This document shows, one piece after another, positions 9,628-18,688 of a stretch of DNA of 36,368 bases. The notes under the pieces are model-generated. The model had not been told where the DNA came from. It saw only the letters and a list, made by a program, of their open reading frames with translations, and made no database searches. The stretch comes from Gammaproteobacteria bacterium (GTDB lineage: Bacteria > Pseudomonadota > Gammaproteobacteria > Pseudomonadales > Halieaceae). The stretch lies in contig JAUHWV010000007.1 of NCBI GenBank assembly GCA_030427335.1, positions 1 through 36,368 of the forward strand. Reading direction: 5' to 3'. The first letter of the stretch is position 1; each line of letters starts with the position of its first letter. A program made the translations under genes and the position numbers.

Positions 9628-9657
9628 AATATGCCACAAGCGGGCCCGTAACACCAA
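9628..9657 (-). promoter_or_regulatory. Weak candidate promoter for the secA leader operon
   Basis: On the minus strand TTGGTG (9657-9652) is followed after 18 nt by CATATT (9633-9628). Each hexamer is an imperfect sigma-70 match (about four of six). Initiation near 9621 would leave a leader of about 33 nt before ATG 9588 and would exclude the TTG start at 9657. The 287-bp gap after lpxC is long for this cluster, which fits a separate promoter. This is a weak call by eye. Confidence 0.25.
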
Positions 9658-9831
9658 CTCGACAGGGCATCGTAAAGCGTCCGTTTGTCACAAATGGGTA
9701 CCTTTTAGAGCGGCGAAGGATTAGCGACCGCCGGGTGTGGCTTCGTCTGAGTCATACGCAATCTGGTGATTACCGCACTGGATGAGTGCGGCGTCGGTCA
9801 TACACGACCATACGAGGTGCTACAGCAGACC

Positions 9832-9865
9832 AACGTCAGCCCTGCCGGTTCCTCTAGCTGACGTT
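9832..9865 (-). repeat. Inverted repeat / stem-loop downstream of lpxC
   Basis: AACGTCAGC (9832-9840) and GCTGACGTT (9857-9865) form a perfect 9-bp inverted repeat with a 16-nt loop. It begins 10 nt after the lpxC stop codon. No T-run follows on either strand, so it is not a standard intrinsic terminator. It could stabilise the 3' end of the dcw transcript, act as a Rho-assisted end, or be an operator for the leader-secA unit. The rest of 9589-9875 shows no gene. Confidence 0.45.
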
Positions 9866-9875
9866 AGGCGGAGCC

Positions 9876-10793
9876 TTAAACTGCCAAAGCAACAGGGCTC
9901 GTATTGTAAGAGATCGGCGCGCGCTGGGCGTCATCGAAAGTCACCATTTCCCAAGCGTCTTCTTGCTGAAGCAGGCTCCGCAGCAAACGATTGTTCAAAG
10001 CGTGACCCGACTTGTGGGCGCGAAACTCGCCAATCAGACTGTAGCCCAGCAAGTACAGATCACCAATCGCGTCGAGAATTTTATGTTTTACGAACTCATC
10101 TTCGTAGCGTAGACCGTCTTCGTTCAAAATACGATACTCGTCGACGACGATGGCGTTATCGACACTGCCACCTTGGGCTAGCCCCTGAGAACGCAGATAT
10201 TCGATTTCGTGCATAAAACCAAAAGTGCGCGCGCGGCTGATTTCTTTTACAAAGCTCGTACTGGAAAAATCGACTTCCGCCGTTGCCTTGCGATCGCGAA
10301 ATACGGGGTGATCAAAATCGATATTAAACGCCACTTTGAAGCCATCAAAAGGCAAGAAAGTGGCCGTCTTGTCACCGTCGGTTACGGTAACTTCTTTTTT
10401 AATCCGAATAAACTTCTTCAAGGCGGCTTGCTCTTCAATACCCGCCGACTGAATCAGAAAAACAAAAGGGCCAGCACTACCATCCATAATCGGGACCTCG
10501 GTCGCACTGACATCGATAAACGCGTTATCGATGCCAAGACCTGCCATGGCACTGAGAAGATGTTCAACGGTGGAGACCCGCTGACCATCCGCAACTAAGG
10601 TGGTGGAGAGAGTCGTGTCACCTACGTTCAGTGCACTGGCCGGTATTTCAACTACGGGATCCAGATCAACGCGACGAAACACAATGCCATTGTCAATCGG
10701 CGCCGGCGACAGACCAAGGTACACTTTTTGGCCCGTGTGCAAACCTACACCGGTGGCTTTAATCGGATTGCGCAGAGTGCGTTGTCTAATCAT
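9876..10793 (-). CDS. lpxC: UDP-3-O-acyl-N-acetylglucosamine deacetylase LpxC
   Basis: LpxC is the zinc amidase that carries out the committed step of lipid A synthesis, deacetylating UDP-3-O-acyl-GlcNAc in the cytosol. The 305-residue product matches the family length. The zinc ligands are visible as H78 (in STVEHLLSA), H237 and D241 (in HKILDAIGD), and the catalytic histidine is H264 (in KSGHALNN). The start ATG has an AAGGGCAG ribosome-binding site. It is the last gene of the dcw cluster, 47 nt after ftsZ. A 5-bp stem (AGCCG/CGGCT) lies in that gap just before the ribosome-binding site. FtsH-dependent degradation is known in E. coli, but nothing in the sequence tests it here. Confidence 0.97.
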   Translation of the reverse strand: MIRQRTLRNPIKATGVGLHTGQKVYLGLSPAPIDNGIVFRRVDLDPVVEIPASALNVGDTTLSTTLVADGQRVSTVEHLLSAMAGLGIDNAFIDVSATEVPIMDGSAGPFVFLIQSAGIEEQAALKKFIRIKKEVTVTDGDKTATFLPFDGFKVAFNIDFDHPVFRDRKATAEVDFSSTSFVKEISRARTFGFMHEIEYLRSQGLAQGGSVDNAIVVDEYRILNEDGLRYEDEFVKHKILDAIGDLYLLGYSLIGEFRAHKSGHALNNRLLRSLLQQEDAWEMVTFDDAQRAPISYNTSPVALAV

Positions 10794-10840
10794 AGTTACT
10801 GCCCTTTTATTAGCCGTTTATCGTTCGGCTTGGTGTCAGC

Positions 10841-12007
10841 TTAATCGGCTTGACGACGCAAAAAAGCTGGGATATCAAAGTAATCTCCACCTTCATCTAT
10901 GTCGGGCAGCTGACGCGCTGTGTTTCCCTCTACCTCGGCTTGCCGACGCTTGATCGTCGGACGATCGAAGTTTCTATAATCCGGTTTCATCCCATCTGGA
11001 GACTCAACCGCCACAGGTTTGACAACAGAAATCGGTTTTTTCTCCATACCGACTTTAGATAAACCTGTTGCAACGACCGTAACCTTGATTTCATCGTGCA
11101 TATCGGGGTCGATTACGGTTCCAACCACGACGGTAGCTTCCTCGGAAGCAAACTCTTCGATGGTATCGCCCACCTCCGAAAACTCGCCCAAGGACAAATC
11201 CAATCCCGCTGTGATGTTTACCAAAATACCGCGTGCGCCCTGCAGATCGATGTCGTCAAGCAGAGGGCTTTGAATCGCCTTCTCTGCAGCTTCACGGGCA
11301 CGATCTTCTCCACTGGCACGTCCAGTCCCCATCATCGCCATGCCCATCTCTGACATCACGGTCTTCACATCGGCAAAGTCAACGTTAATCATACCGGGTC
11401 GGATAATAAGATCTGCGATCCCCTGAACGGCGCCCAAGAGTACATCATTCGCTTCGCGGAAGGCATCCAATAAGCTGGTACTTTTTCCCAAAACCTCAAG
11501 CAAACGCTCGTTCGGAATGGTGATCAGCGAATCAACGTACTGCTCAAGCTCAGCTAAGCCCGCCTGTGCAATGGCAGTCCGCTTTTTACCTTCAAAGGAG
11601 AACGGTCTGGTCACGACCGCTACCGTCAAGATGCCAAGATCGCGCGCGACTTCGGCCACCACCGGCGCGGCACCCGTTCCGGTACCACCACCCATGCCAG
11701 CCGTAATGAAGACCATATCAGCACCGCGGATTGACTCAGCAATCCGATCGCGGTCGGCGAGAGCGGCGTCACGCCCCACCATAGGGTTGGCGCCAGCGCC
11801 CAAGCCTTTGGTGATATCACCACCCAACTGCAAACGTGTTTTCGACTCAATGTCGGTCAGCGCCTGAGCGTCGGTATTCGCGCATATGAAATCCACGCCT
11901 TCGATCTGGTTGGCGATCATGTGCTTCACGGCATTGCCGCCACCACCGCCTACGCCAATCACTTTAATTACAGCACTTTCTGGTACGTTATCAATGAGTT
12001 CAAACAT
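10841..12007 (-). CDS. ftsZ: Cell division GTPase FtsZ
   Basis: FtsZ is the tubulin-like GTPase that polymerises at midcell and recruits the divisome. The 388-residue product has the glycine-rich GGGG loop near residues 20-24 and the tubulin signature GGGTGTG at 106-112. The GTPase and C-terminal domains extend to about residue 316, followed by a variable linker. The conserved C-terminal peptide DIPAFLRRQAD (378-388) is intact; in other bacteria it binds FtsA, ZipA and other partners. The start has the ribosome-binding site AAGGAAGTAG. A 65-nt leader with several small stem-loops separates it from ftsA. Confidence 0.98.
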   Translation of the reverse strand: MFELIDNVPESAVIKVIGVGGGGGNAVKHMIANQIEGVDFICANTDAQALTDIESKTRLQLGGDITKGLGAGANPMVGRDAALADRDRIAESIRGADMVFITAGMGGGTGTGAAPVVAEVARDLGILTVAVVTRPFSFEGKKRTAIAQAGLAELEQYVDSLITIPNERLLEVLGKSTSLLDAFREANDVLLGAVQGIADLIIRPGMINVDFADVKTVMSEMGMAMMGTGRASGEDRAREAAEKAIQSPLLDDIDLQGARGILVNITAGLDLSLGEFSEVGDTIEEFASEEATVVVGTVIDPDMHDEIKVTVVATGLSKVGMEKKPISVVKPVAVESPDGMKPDYRNFDRPTIKRRQAEVEGNTARQLPDIDEGGDYFDIPAFLRRQAD

Positions 12008-12027
12008 AGCTACTTCCTTTCTCCATT

Positions 12028-12068
12028 GTCACTTGCGTGACGTCTCTCCAAATAGAGCGGTCACCCGC
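12028..12068 (-). promoter_or_regulatory. Stem-loop cluster in the ftsA-ftsZ leader
   Basis: The 65-nt gap upstream of ftsZ holds three small hairpins on the transcribed strand. GCGG-GTGA-CCGC spans 12068-12057, CTCT-ATTTGG-AGAG lies between about 12056 and 12043, and GTCAC-GCAA-GTGAC spans 12041-12028. The loops of the first and third (GUGA, GCAA) fit the GNRA tetraloop rule. No T-run follows, so they are not terminators. The third ends about 21 nt before the ftsZ start, leaving the ribosome-binding site free. They might stabilise a processed ftsZ message or tune its translation. Confidence 0.4.
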
Positions 12069-12072
12069 ACTT

Positions 12073-13311
12073 TTAATAATTTGATTGCATCCAATTTTTT
12101 AGGCGAGCCAACAGGCCCTCGCCTTCGCTCTTCGACTTGCGTCCCGTCGACTGACGTTGGCGCGTGTGCGCTGCGCCGTATTCCAGTAAACCCACCGCCG
12201 TCGCATAAATAGGGTTGCGCACGATATCGGTGAGCCCCTTCACGCGAGTCGGCACGCCGATTCGCACAGGCATGTGAAAGATCTCTTCTGCAAGTTCAAC
12301 CACGCCCTCCATTTTTGAGGTACCGCCCGTCAACACAATTCCTGCGGGAATCATGTCTTCAAAGCCCGAGCGACGCAGCTCAGCCTGAACCAAGGTGAAG
12401 AGCTCGTCGTAGCGAGGCTCAACCACCTCAGCCAACGAATGACGCGACAAGTCACGCGGTGGGCGATCGCCCACACTCGGCACCTTGATCATGTCTTCGG
12501 GGGATGCCAATTGCGTCAGCGCACAAGCGTACTTAATCTTGATTTCCTCGGCGTGCTGAGTCGGTGTGCGTAAGGCCATGGCGATATCGTTGGTCACCTG
12601 ATCGCCGGCAATCGGAATAACGCCCGTATGGCGGATGGAGCCTTCGGTAAAGATAGCGATATCGCTAGTACCACCACCAATGTCCACCATGCAGACGCCG
12701 AGCTCTCGCTCATCGTCCGTGAGCACCGAATAACTCGACGCCACTTGTTCCAATATGATTTCGTCAACGTCCAGACCACAGCGTTTGATGCATTTTTCGA
12801 TATTCTGGGCCGCGTTCACGGCGCACGTGACCAGGTGCACCTTCGCTTCTAGGCGAACACCGGACATACCCATGGGTTCGCGAATACCCTCTTGATTATC
12901 GATCACGTATTCCTGCGGCAAGATGTGCAGAATCTTTTGATCTGCTGGAATAGCCACAGCTTGCGCGGCATCCAGCACCCGTTCCAGGTCGGCATCAATC
13001 ACCTCGCCGTCCTTGATCGCCACAATGCCATGCGAATTAAGACTGCGAACGTGGCTACCGGCGATACCCACGTAGACCGAGTGAATCTGGCAACCCGCCA
13101 TGAGCTCGGCTTCTTCAATTGCGCGCTGTACAGACTGCACCGTAGACTCGATGTTGACCACAACCCCTTTTTTCATACCGCGAGAGGGGTGACTGCCCAT
13201 TCCGATAATTTCAAGTTCACCATTGGGATCAATCTCCGCGACCAAAGCCACCACCTTTGAGGTGCCGATATCGAGTCCAACAATCATCTTATTCTGAGCC
13301 TGAGGCGCCAT
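12073..13311 (-). CDS. ftsA: Cell division actin-like ATPase FtsA
   Basis: FtsA is the actin-family ATPase that tethers FtsZ filaments to the membrane and relays recruitment of later divisome proteins. The 412-residue product has the phosphate-1 motif MIVGLDIGTSKV near its N-terminus, the phosphate-2 region CMVDIGGGTSDIA in the middle, and the adenosine motif GIVLTGGTSKMEG toward the C-terminus. It ends in an amphipathic membrane-targeting helix (LLARLKNWMQSNY). The start is set at ATG 13311, one base after the ftsQ stop, with AGGAAGAGGATAC as ribosome-binding site; upstream in-frame codons lie inside ftsQ. Confidence 0.97.
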   Translation of the reverse strand: MAPQAQNKMIVGLDIGTSKVVALVAEIDPNGELEIIGMGSHPSRGMKKGVVVNIESTVQSVQRAIEEAELMAGCQIHSVYVGIAGSHVRSLNSHGIVAIKDGEVIDADLERVLDAAQAVAIPADQKILHILPQEYVIDNQEGIREPMGMSGVRLEAKVHLVTCAVNAAQNIEKCIKRCGLDVDEIILEQVASSYSVLTDDERELGVCMVDIGGGTSDIAIFTEGSIRHTGVIPIAGDQVTNDIAMALRTPTQHAEEIKIKYACALTQLASPEDMIKVPSVGDRPPRDLSRHSLAEVVEPRYDELFTLVQAELRRSGFEDMIPAGIVLTGGTSKMEGVVELAEEIFHMPVRIGVPTRVKGLTDIVRNPIYATAVGLLEYGAAHTRQRQSTGRKSKSEGEGLLARLKNWMQSNY

Positions 13312-13312
13312 C

Positions 13313-14095
13313 TTAGTATCCTCTTCCTGTATCCGAATTGGCGGCCATCGCCATTGAATCGACGGAATCATTCACCGCCAGAGCGTTACGATAACGCAGA
13401 TCAAAATGCGCTCGATTTGAGACCTCGTCTCCGAACCGCTCATACCATGTCAAAAATCGCTGAAAGCGAGTCAAATGAGCTTTCCGACCCAACGCAATCA
13501 CCATTCCACCTTCAAGAAATAGTCTGGTGTCGCGCAGCGAATCCATTGTGATCGAGCTCAAACGCAAGGGTTGCTCCGGCGGCATCATCTCTGACAAGCG
13601 CAGGTACAAATCCATCAACTCCGCCTGCTGATTTAAGTCGCCTGATAGCTTGGGCAGGTTCAGCGTCTCGCTTCCAGGGACCGGCTCAAACACTTGCCCC
13701 TGGGAATTCAAAAATGAGCCATCGCCCCAAAGAGCTACAGGAGTATGAGGCACGACCTCGATTCGCATGGCGTCGGGCCAGAGCCGCGTCGCAGATGCCT
13801 TTCTAATCCAAGGCAAGGATTCAATCTTGCTCTCGGTCGAATCCAATTTCCAACGAGCGGCATCCGACGACACGTTCTCCACCAACCACGCACTTAAAGC
13901 GACACGATGCAGCTCGCCAATCTCTCCCACGATGACAACCCTTTGCAAAGGCTGGGTATAAATCGCAACAAGCACCGTCAGTGCACCTGCAAATAGGGCA
14001 AGCACACTGAACGCAAAAGGGAGCGACGCCAAAAGACGCTTGCTGGTCTCCATGAGCGGTGTTACCGAAGCAAAGAGTGAAGAGCGCAGACTCAT
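13313..14095 (-). CDS. ftsQ: Cell division protein FtsQ
   Basis: FtsQ is a bitopic inner-membrane protein that forms the FtsQLB scaffold of the divisome. The 260-residue product has a short cytoplasmic tail, one membrane helix at about residues 24-46, then a POTRA domain (about 48-118) and the larger FtsQ beta domain. The WIRKASATRLWPDAMRIEV stretch is the usual POTRA end. Its ATG overlaps the ddlB stop codon as ATGA, and its stop lies one base before ftsA. Confidence 0.94.
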   Translation of the reverse strand: MSLRSSLFASVTPLMETSKRLLASLPFAFSVLALFAGALTVLVAIYTQPLQRVVIVGEIGELHRVALSAWLVENVSSDAARWKLDSTESKIESLPWIRKASATRLWPDAMRIEVVPHTPVALWGDGSFLNSQGQVFEPVPGSETLNLPKLSGDLNQQAELMDLYLRLSEMMPPEQPLRLSSITMDSLRDTRLFLEGGMVIALGRKAHLTRFQRFLTWYERFGDEVSNRAHFDLRYRNALAVNDSVDSMAMAANSDTGRGY

Positions 14096-15027
14096 ACGCG
14101 GGGTCCTCCCGTGGCTAAGCTCAGCGCAATAATTTGAGTAAGCAGATCGCTAATCGACATGCCGGCCGCACGAGCCGCCATGGGAACCAAACTGTGTGAA
14201 GTCATACCGGGGACCGTGTTGGCTTCTAGGATGTAGGGCTGACCCTGATCATCCATCATAAAATCAACGCGCCCCCAGACGGTGCAGTCAATTGCATGAA
14301 AAGCCCTGACCGCCAGTTTGCCGAGTGCCTGCTCGGCCTCTTTGGATAACCCGCATGGGCAGAAATACTGGGTGTCATTGGAAATATATTTTGCGTGATA
14401 GTCGTAGAAGGTTTCCTGCGCTGCCAAGCGAATCGCAGGCAATGCGCAGTTACCCAGAATCGCGACCGTATACTCCTCGCCCACGATACGCTGCTCTGCA
14501 AATACGGGACCACGATACTGGGTCGCACTGCGGTAGGCTTCGACTAACTCGGCCTCATTGGTAGCTAAGCTCATACCAATGCTCGAACCCTCATACGCAG
14601 GCTTAACAAAAACCTGACCAAAACGCTCAATAACGGCTCTAAAGTCGGTATCCGCATCAAGCACCTCGGAATCAGCCACAGGCAACCCTTGGGCGCTCCA
14701 AATCGATTTGCTTCGCAGCTTGTCCATACCCAAGGCAGCGCCCAGCACCCCCGAGCCCGACTGCGGAATGCCGAGTGTCGACAACAGCCCTTGCATAGAT
14801 CCATTTTCGCCGGCTCCACCGTGCAAAATATTGAATGCGAAATCAACACCAGAAAGTGTATCCAACCATCCCGCGTGCGAGGGATCGATCACACGAACCT
14901 CTTTGCAAATGGTACGCAAGTGCTCAACCACCGTGGCGCCGCTCATGAGCGACACTTCTCGCTCTGCCGATACCCCCCCCTGCAGTACAGCGATGGTCAT
15001 GTCACCGAGAGATGCGTTAATCAACAT
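14092..15027 (-). CDS. ddlB: D-alanine--D-alanine ligase DdlB
   Basis: This ATP-grasp enzyme joins two D-alanines to give the dipeptide that MurF adds to UDP-MurNAc-tripeptide. The 311-residue product has the N-terminal signature GGVSAEREVSLMSG, the ATP-grasp lysine region VFVKPAYEGSSIGM, and the magnesium-site end region ILEANTVPGMTSHS. I retain ATG 15027 because AGGGAGGG stands 8 nt before it; ATG 15000 aligns with shorter homologues but has no good ribosome-binding site. The first 11 nt overlap murC. The dcw context favours DdlB. Confidence 0.95.
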   Translation of the reverse strand: MLINASLGDMTIAVLQGGVSAEREVSLMSGATVVEHLRTICKEVRVIDPSHAGWLDTLSGVDFAFNILHGGAGENGSMQGLLSTLGIPQSGSGVLGAALGMDKLRSKSIWSAQGLPVADSEVLDADTDFRAVIERFGQVFVKPAYEGSSIGMSLATNEAELVEAYRSATQYRGPVFAEQRIVGEEYTVAILGNCALPAIRLAAQETFYDYHAKYISNDTQYFCPCGLSKEAEQALGKLAVRAFHAIDCTVWGRVDFMMDDQGQPYILEANTVPGMTSHSLVPMAARAAGMSISDLLTQIIALSLATGGPRV

Positions 15028-16456
15028 GCGATAGACCCTCCCTCTTTATTTGAGTCAAACTGTGAGCAAGCGACGTAATATTTCCCGCGCCCTGTGTAAT
15101 GACAACATCTTGATCATTGAGCAAATCGCAGAGGATCTGGGGCACTTCGTCAATCGATGCCGCATAAATCGGCTCCACATGACCGCGAGAGCGGATGCTT
15201 CGCGCCAGAGCTTTACTGTCAGCACCAGGGATTTCAGGCTCGCCCGCAGCGTAAACGTCGAGCAGAATCAAAACATCGCAGCGACTCAGAACGCGCACAA
15301 AGTCATCGTATAAATCGCGCGTTCGTGTGAACCGATGCGGCTGATAGATCATAACCACTCGGCTCTCTGGCCAGACTTGTGCTGCGGAATTCAGCGTTGC
15401 CTCAACCTCTGTTGGGTGATGCCCGTAGTCATCAACTAAGTAAGCAGACCCGCGTCGATGCGCCAAGATCCCCAGCTGCTCAAAACGGCGCCCAACGCCC
15501 GCAAACGTCGAGAGACCTTCTATCACGGCTTCCACCGAGAGTCCCTCGTCTAAAGCGACTGCCGCCGTCGCTGCCGCATTGAGTACATTGTGCATTCCCG
15601 GCGCATTAACACGCAGAGCAAGCTCACCATGATTGGGGGTTGCAAGCTGGAAGGCACTCGCGGCTCCCTCGGCTTTAACAGCCAGAATTCGGTAATCAGC
15701 ACCCTCAGATTGACCGTAACTGAGCACCGAGCGATTGATCGACGAAATCAAACCGCGCACCTCGGGATCGTCCAAACACAGAATCGCCATCCCGTAAAAC
15801 GGCAAGTTGTGCAAAAACTCGATAAAGGTATGCCGCAACTGCTGCAAATCACCATTGTAGGTATCCATGTGATCGGCTTCGATATTGGTGACCACAGAGA
15901 CCATTGGGCTCAAGTGTAAAAATGAGGCGTCACTCTCGTCTGCCTCGGCAATCAGGTAATGACTGCCGCCCAATTTTGCATTACTTCCGGATTGATTGAC
16001 TCTACCTCCGATCACGTAGGTGGGATCCAGATTCGCGGCAGCGAATACCGAGGCAATCATGCTGGTTGTCGTGGTTTTACCGTGCGTCCCAGCCACCGCA
16101 ATGCCGTGGCGATAGCGCATTAACTCAGCCAACATTTGGGCGCGCGGCACTATTGGAATGCGCGCCGATTTCGCCGCTTGGTACTCAGCGTTATCTGGAG
16201 TGACGGCAGTCGAGGTCACAACCACGTCCGCACCGACTACGTTATCTGCGGAATGACCAATAAAAACCCGAACCTCAGCATTCTCGAGTCGCTGTGTGAC
16301 CGCCGAAGGCCGGATATCCGAACCCGAAACCTCATACCCTAAGTTCGCCAGTACTTCGGCAATGCCGCTCATTCCTGAGCCGCCCACGCCAACAAAATGT
16401 ATGCGTTTAATGCGTCGCATCGCAGGTACTGTGAATACAGAGGTTTCAACGGTCAC
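15017..16456 (-). CDS. murC: UDP-N-acetylmuramate--L-alanine ligase MurC
   Basis: MurC adds the first amino acid, L-alanine, of the peptidoglycan stem peptide. The 479-residue product shows the N-terminal Rossmann motif GVGGSGMSG (about residues 23-31) that binds UDP, the ATP P-loop GTHGKTTT at 123-130, and the central and C-terminal Mur-ligase domains. The start is GTG 16456 with a strong GAGGAGGTGATC ribosome-binding site inside the end of murG; the overlap is 11 nt. An internal ATG at 16420 begins closer to the Rossmann strand but lacks such a site. Confidence 0.96.
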   Translation of the reverse strand: MTVETSVFTVPAMRRIKRIHFVGVGGSGMSGIAEVLANLGYEVSGSDIRPSAVTQRLENAEVRVFIGHSADNVVGADVVVTSTAVTPDNAEYQAAKSARIPIVPRAQMLAELMRYRHGIAVAGTHGKTTTTSMIASVFAAANLDPTYVIGGRVNQSGSNAKLGGSHYLIAEADESDASFLHLSPMVSVVTNIEADHMDTYNGDLQQLRHTFIEFLHNLPFYGMAILCLDDPEVRGLISSINRSVLSYGQSEGADYRILAVKAEGAASAFQLATPNHGELALRVNAPGMHNVLNAAATAAVALDEGLSVEAVIEGLSTFAGVGRRFEQLGILAHRRGSAYLVDDYGHHPTEVEATLNSAAQVWPESRVVMIYQPHRFTRTRDLYDDFVRVLSRCDVLILLDVYAAGEPEIPGADSKALARSIRSRGHVEPIYAASIDEVPQILCDLLNDQDVVITQGAGNITSLAHSLTQIKREGLSHVD

Positions 16457-17540
16457 CGATCACCTCCTCGCACGCCCGAACAATTCGTTGCGTTGCATCC
16501 AATTTGGCAATGCCGCGTGCTGCGTTCATCATGCTACTCAAACGCGCGGGCGCTTGCGTAAAGTCAATGCAAAGCTCAGCTAAATCACGCGCTGAGGTAT
16601 CGGCCTGTTCTAGTACAACAGCCGCACCCGCATCGGCTAAGAACGCAGCGTTTTTTCGCTGATGATCATCAATCGCGTTGGGTAAGGGAATGAGTACAGC
16701 CGGGCAGGCCGCTGCCGTTACCTCTGAGCAAGTCAGCGCGCCAGCTCGGGCAATAACCAAGTCAGCCCATTCGTATGCAGCCGCCATATCGTCAATAAAA
16801 GCCGATACACGGGTTTCGCTGAAGCCGCGAGATACGTACTCCTGCGTAACCGAATCAAGATGCGCCTTACCCACTTGATGCCAAACTTCCATCCACTGTG
16901 AAGTCGCCTTGTTATCAATTTCGACTAACACATCGGGTAACAAGCGGTTGATCGCCAGCGCGCCTTGCGAGCCACCTAAAACTAGGACTCGCATTGCTCT
17001 TTCAGGGGAATAGGCACTGCGCCGCTCGCCGATCGCCGCAATATCGGCTCGAACGGGGTTGCCAATCCATTCGGCTTCCGAGCAACCCACAAAGGCACCG
17101 TCAAAAGCGGTGAAGACACGTGATGCCAAGCGACGCAGGAATCGATTAGTACTTCCAGCAATCGCATTTTGCTCGTGAATAAACAGCGGTCTGCCGGTCA
17201 AATACGAGGCCAGCCCCCCGGGAGCGGCAACGTAGCCTCCCATCCCGATAACGACGGCTGGACGTTCCCGAAGCAGGATGGCAATCGCCTGCACAATCGA
17301 CCAAAACAAGCGCACTGTACCGGCTATAATGGATGCGAAAGACTTACCTCTTAAACCGCGAACCGCAAGCGTGTGGAGTGGTATGCCGGCTTCGGGTACC
17401 AAGCGTGCTTCAAGCCCCGCATTCGTACCCAGCCAAGCAATGCGATAACCCTGTTCTCGCAAGGAACGCGCAACCGCCAAACCCGGAAAGATGTGGCCGC
17501 CGGTTCCACCTGCCATAATCATAATCAGAGCTCGACTCAT
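16446..17540 (-). CDS. murG: Lipid II synthase MurG
   Basis: MurG is the peripheral inner-membrane GT-B glycosyltransferase that adds GlcNAc from UDP-GlcNAc to lipid I, giving lipid II. The product is 364 residues. The glycine loop GGTGGH is at residues 11-16, and the second lobe shows the LGGSQGA loop and the nucleotide-sugar region IARAGALTCSE, as in the family. The start ATG 17540 overlaps the ftsW stop as ATGA and has GGAGG at the ideal distance; a 23-codon upstream extension lies within ftsW and is rejected. Confidence 0.97.
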   Translation of the reverse strand: MSRALIMIMAGGTGGHIFPGLAVARSLREQGYRIAWLGTNAGLEARLVPEAGIPLHTLAVRGLRGKSFASIIAGTVRLFWSIVQAIAILLRERPAVVIGMGGYVAAPGGLASYLTGRPLFIHEQNAIAGSTNRFLRRLASRVFTAFDGAFVGCSEAEWIGNPVRADIAAIGERRSAYSPERAMRVLVLGGSQGALAINRLLPDVLVEIDNKATSQWMEVWHQVGKAHLDSVTQEYVSRGFSETRVSAFIDDMAAAYEWADLVIARAGALTCSEVTAAACPAVLIPLPNAIDDHQRKNAAFLADAGAAVVLEQADTSARDLAELCIDFTQAPARLSSMMNAARGIAKLDATQRIVRACEEVIGDR

Positions 17541-18688
17541 GGACTCGACCTCCGTCCTTCGGGCATGAGCGACTCGCGCGTCATCCGCAAAGCAATAGCC
17601 ATAAGGCATAAGGTGACAATCAGCGAACTACCCCCAAAGCTGATCATGGGTAGCGTTAAACCTTTCGTTGGTAATAAGCCCATGCTCATGCCCATACTCA
17701 CAAACACCTGTCCGGACAACATCAATGCGATACCAGCGAAAACATGACTTTCAAAGGAGCGCCCCACCACGAGCGCTTTGCGACTCCACCAGAATAAACG
17801 GGCTATTAGAATCGCAAATAACGCCAATAGGCCGGCAGCGCCAATAAAACCCGTCTCTTCCGCCCAGATAGAGAAGACGAAATCCGTATGCGCCTCAGGC
17901 AAGTAAAAGAGCTTTTGAACCGACTGACCAAAACCAACACCGGAGAGCTCACCACGGCCAAATGCAATCAATGACTGCGTCAACTGAAACCCCGAATTGA
18001 AAGGATCCGACCAGGGATCTTGGTAGGCCAAAAACCGCTGGAGTCGATACGGAGCGTAGGCCACCATCGCCACGCCGAGTATAGCGAGACTGCCCGCCAC
18101 AATAAAAAACTGCACCAGTCGAACACCGGCTAAAAAGAGCATACCCAAGGCAGTCCCTACAACGATAACGGTCGCACCAAAGTCGGGCTCTAGCAGTAGC
18201 AAACCACCAATACCACCTACAACAAACAAGGGTTTTATGAACCCTTTCCAGGAGTCACGCACCTCGTCTTCTCGGCGCTGGAGGTACGACGCCAAGAAAA
18301 GAATCACCGCCGCTTTGGCGACTTCAGAAGGCTGCAGATTTACTACACCCAATGGAATCCAACGCTGCGCGCCGTTCACTTCGCGACCGACACCGGGAAT
18401 CAGAACAAGTATCAACAGTGTGATCGCAATCAAGAGCGCAAGCCAAGCGGTTCGACTCCAAAAGCGGATAGGGATGGCGTAGGCTACAGCCGAAAAAAAT
18501 AAAGCAACCACCAGATAAATTACGTGCTTCATCGCGTGATACCAGCGCCAACCAAACACGGTCTCAGCGTAGTCAACGCTCGCGCTCGCAATGGCAAGCA
18601 AGCCAATCCCGCACAGCGTGGTGATACAGATCACCAGCCATCGATCCAGATCCGCCAAATGCATCGTGGCAGAGTTATGGGCTGTCAT
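17537..18688 (-). CDS. ftsW: Divisome peptidoglycan polymerase FtsW
   Basis: FtsW is the SEDS-family glycosyltransferase that polymerises septal glycan with FtsI as its cognate transpeptidase. The 383-residue product is almost entirely hydrophobic helices, consistent with ten membrane spans. It includes the LEPDFG motif that precedes the functionally important extracellular loop, and a C-terminal region with MGLLPTKGLTLPMISFGGSS that is diagnostic of SEDS proteins. It overlaps murD upstream and murG downstream by 4 nt each (ATGA junctions). Position inside the dcw cluster separates it from the elongasome paralogue RodA. Confidence 0.97.
   Translation of the reverse strand: MTAHNSATMHLADLDRWLVICITTLCGIGLLAIASASVDYAETVFGWRWYHAMKHVIYLVVALFFSAVAYAIPIRFWSRTAWLALLIAITLLILVLIPGVGREVNGAQRWIPLGVVNLQPSEVAKAAVILFLASYLQRREDEVRDSWKGFIKPLFVVGGIGGLLLLEPDFGATVIVVGTALGMLFLAGVRLVQFFIVAGSLAILGVAMVAYAPYRLQRFLAYQDPWSDPFNSGFQLTQSLIAFGRGELSGVGFGQSVQKLFYLPEAHTDFVFSIWAEETGFIGAAGLLALFAILIARLFWWSRKALVVGRSFESHVFAGIALMLSGQVFVSMGMSMGLLPTKGLTLPMISFGGSSLIVTLCLMAIALRMTRESLMPEGRRSSP

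Noticed and set aside
9782-10216. 144-codon plus-strand frame
   Set aside because: It mostly runs antisense to lpxC, has an arginine-rich composition typical of shadow frames, and no ribosome-binding site.
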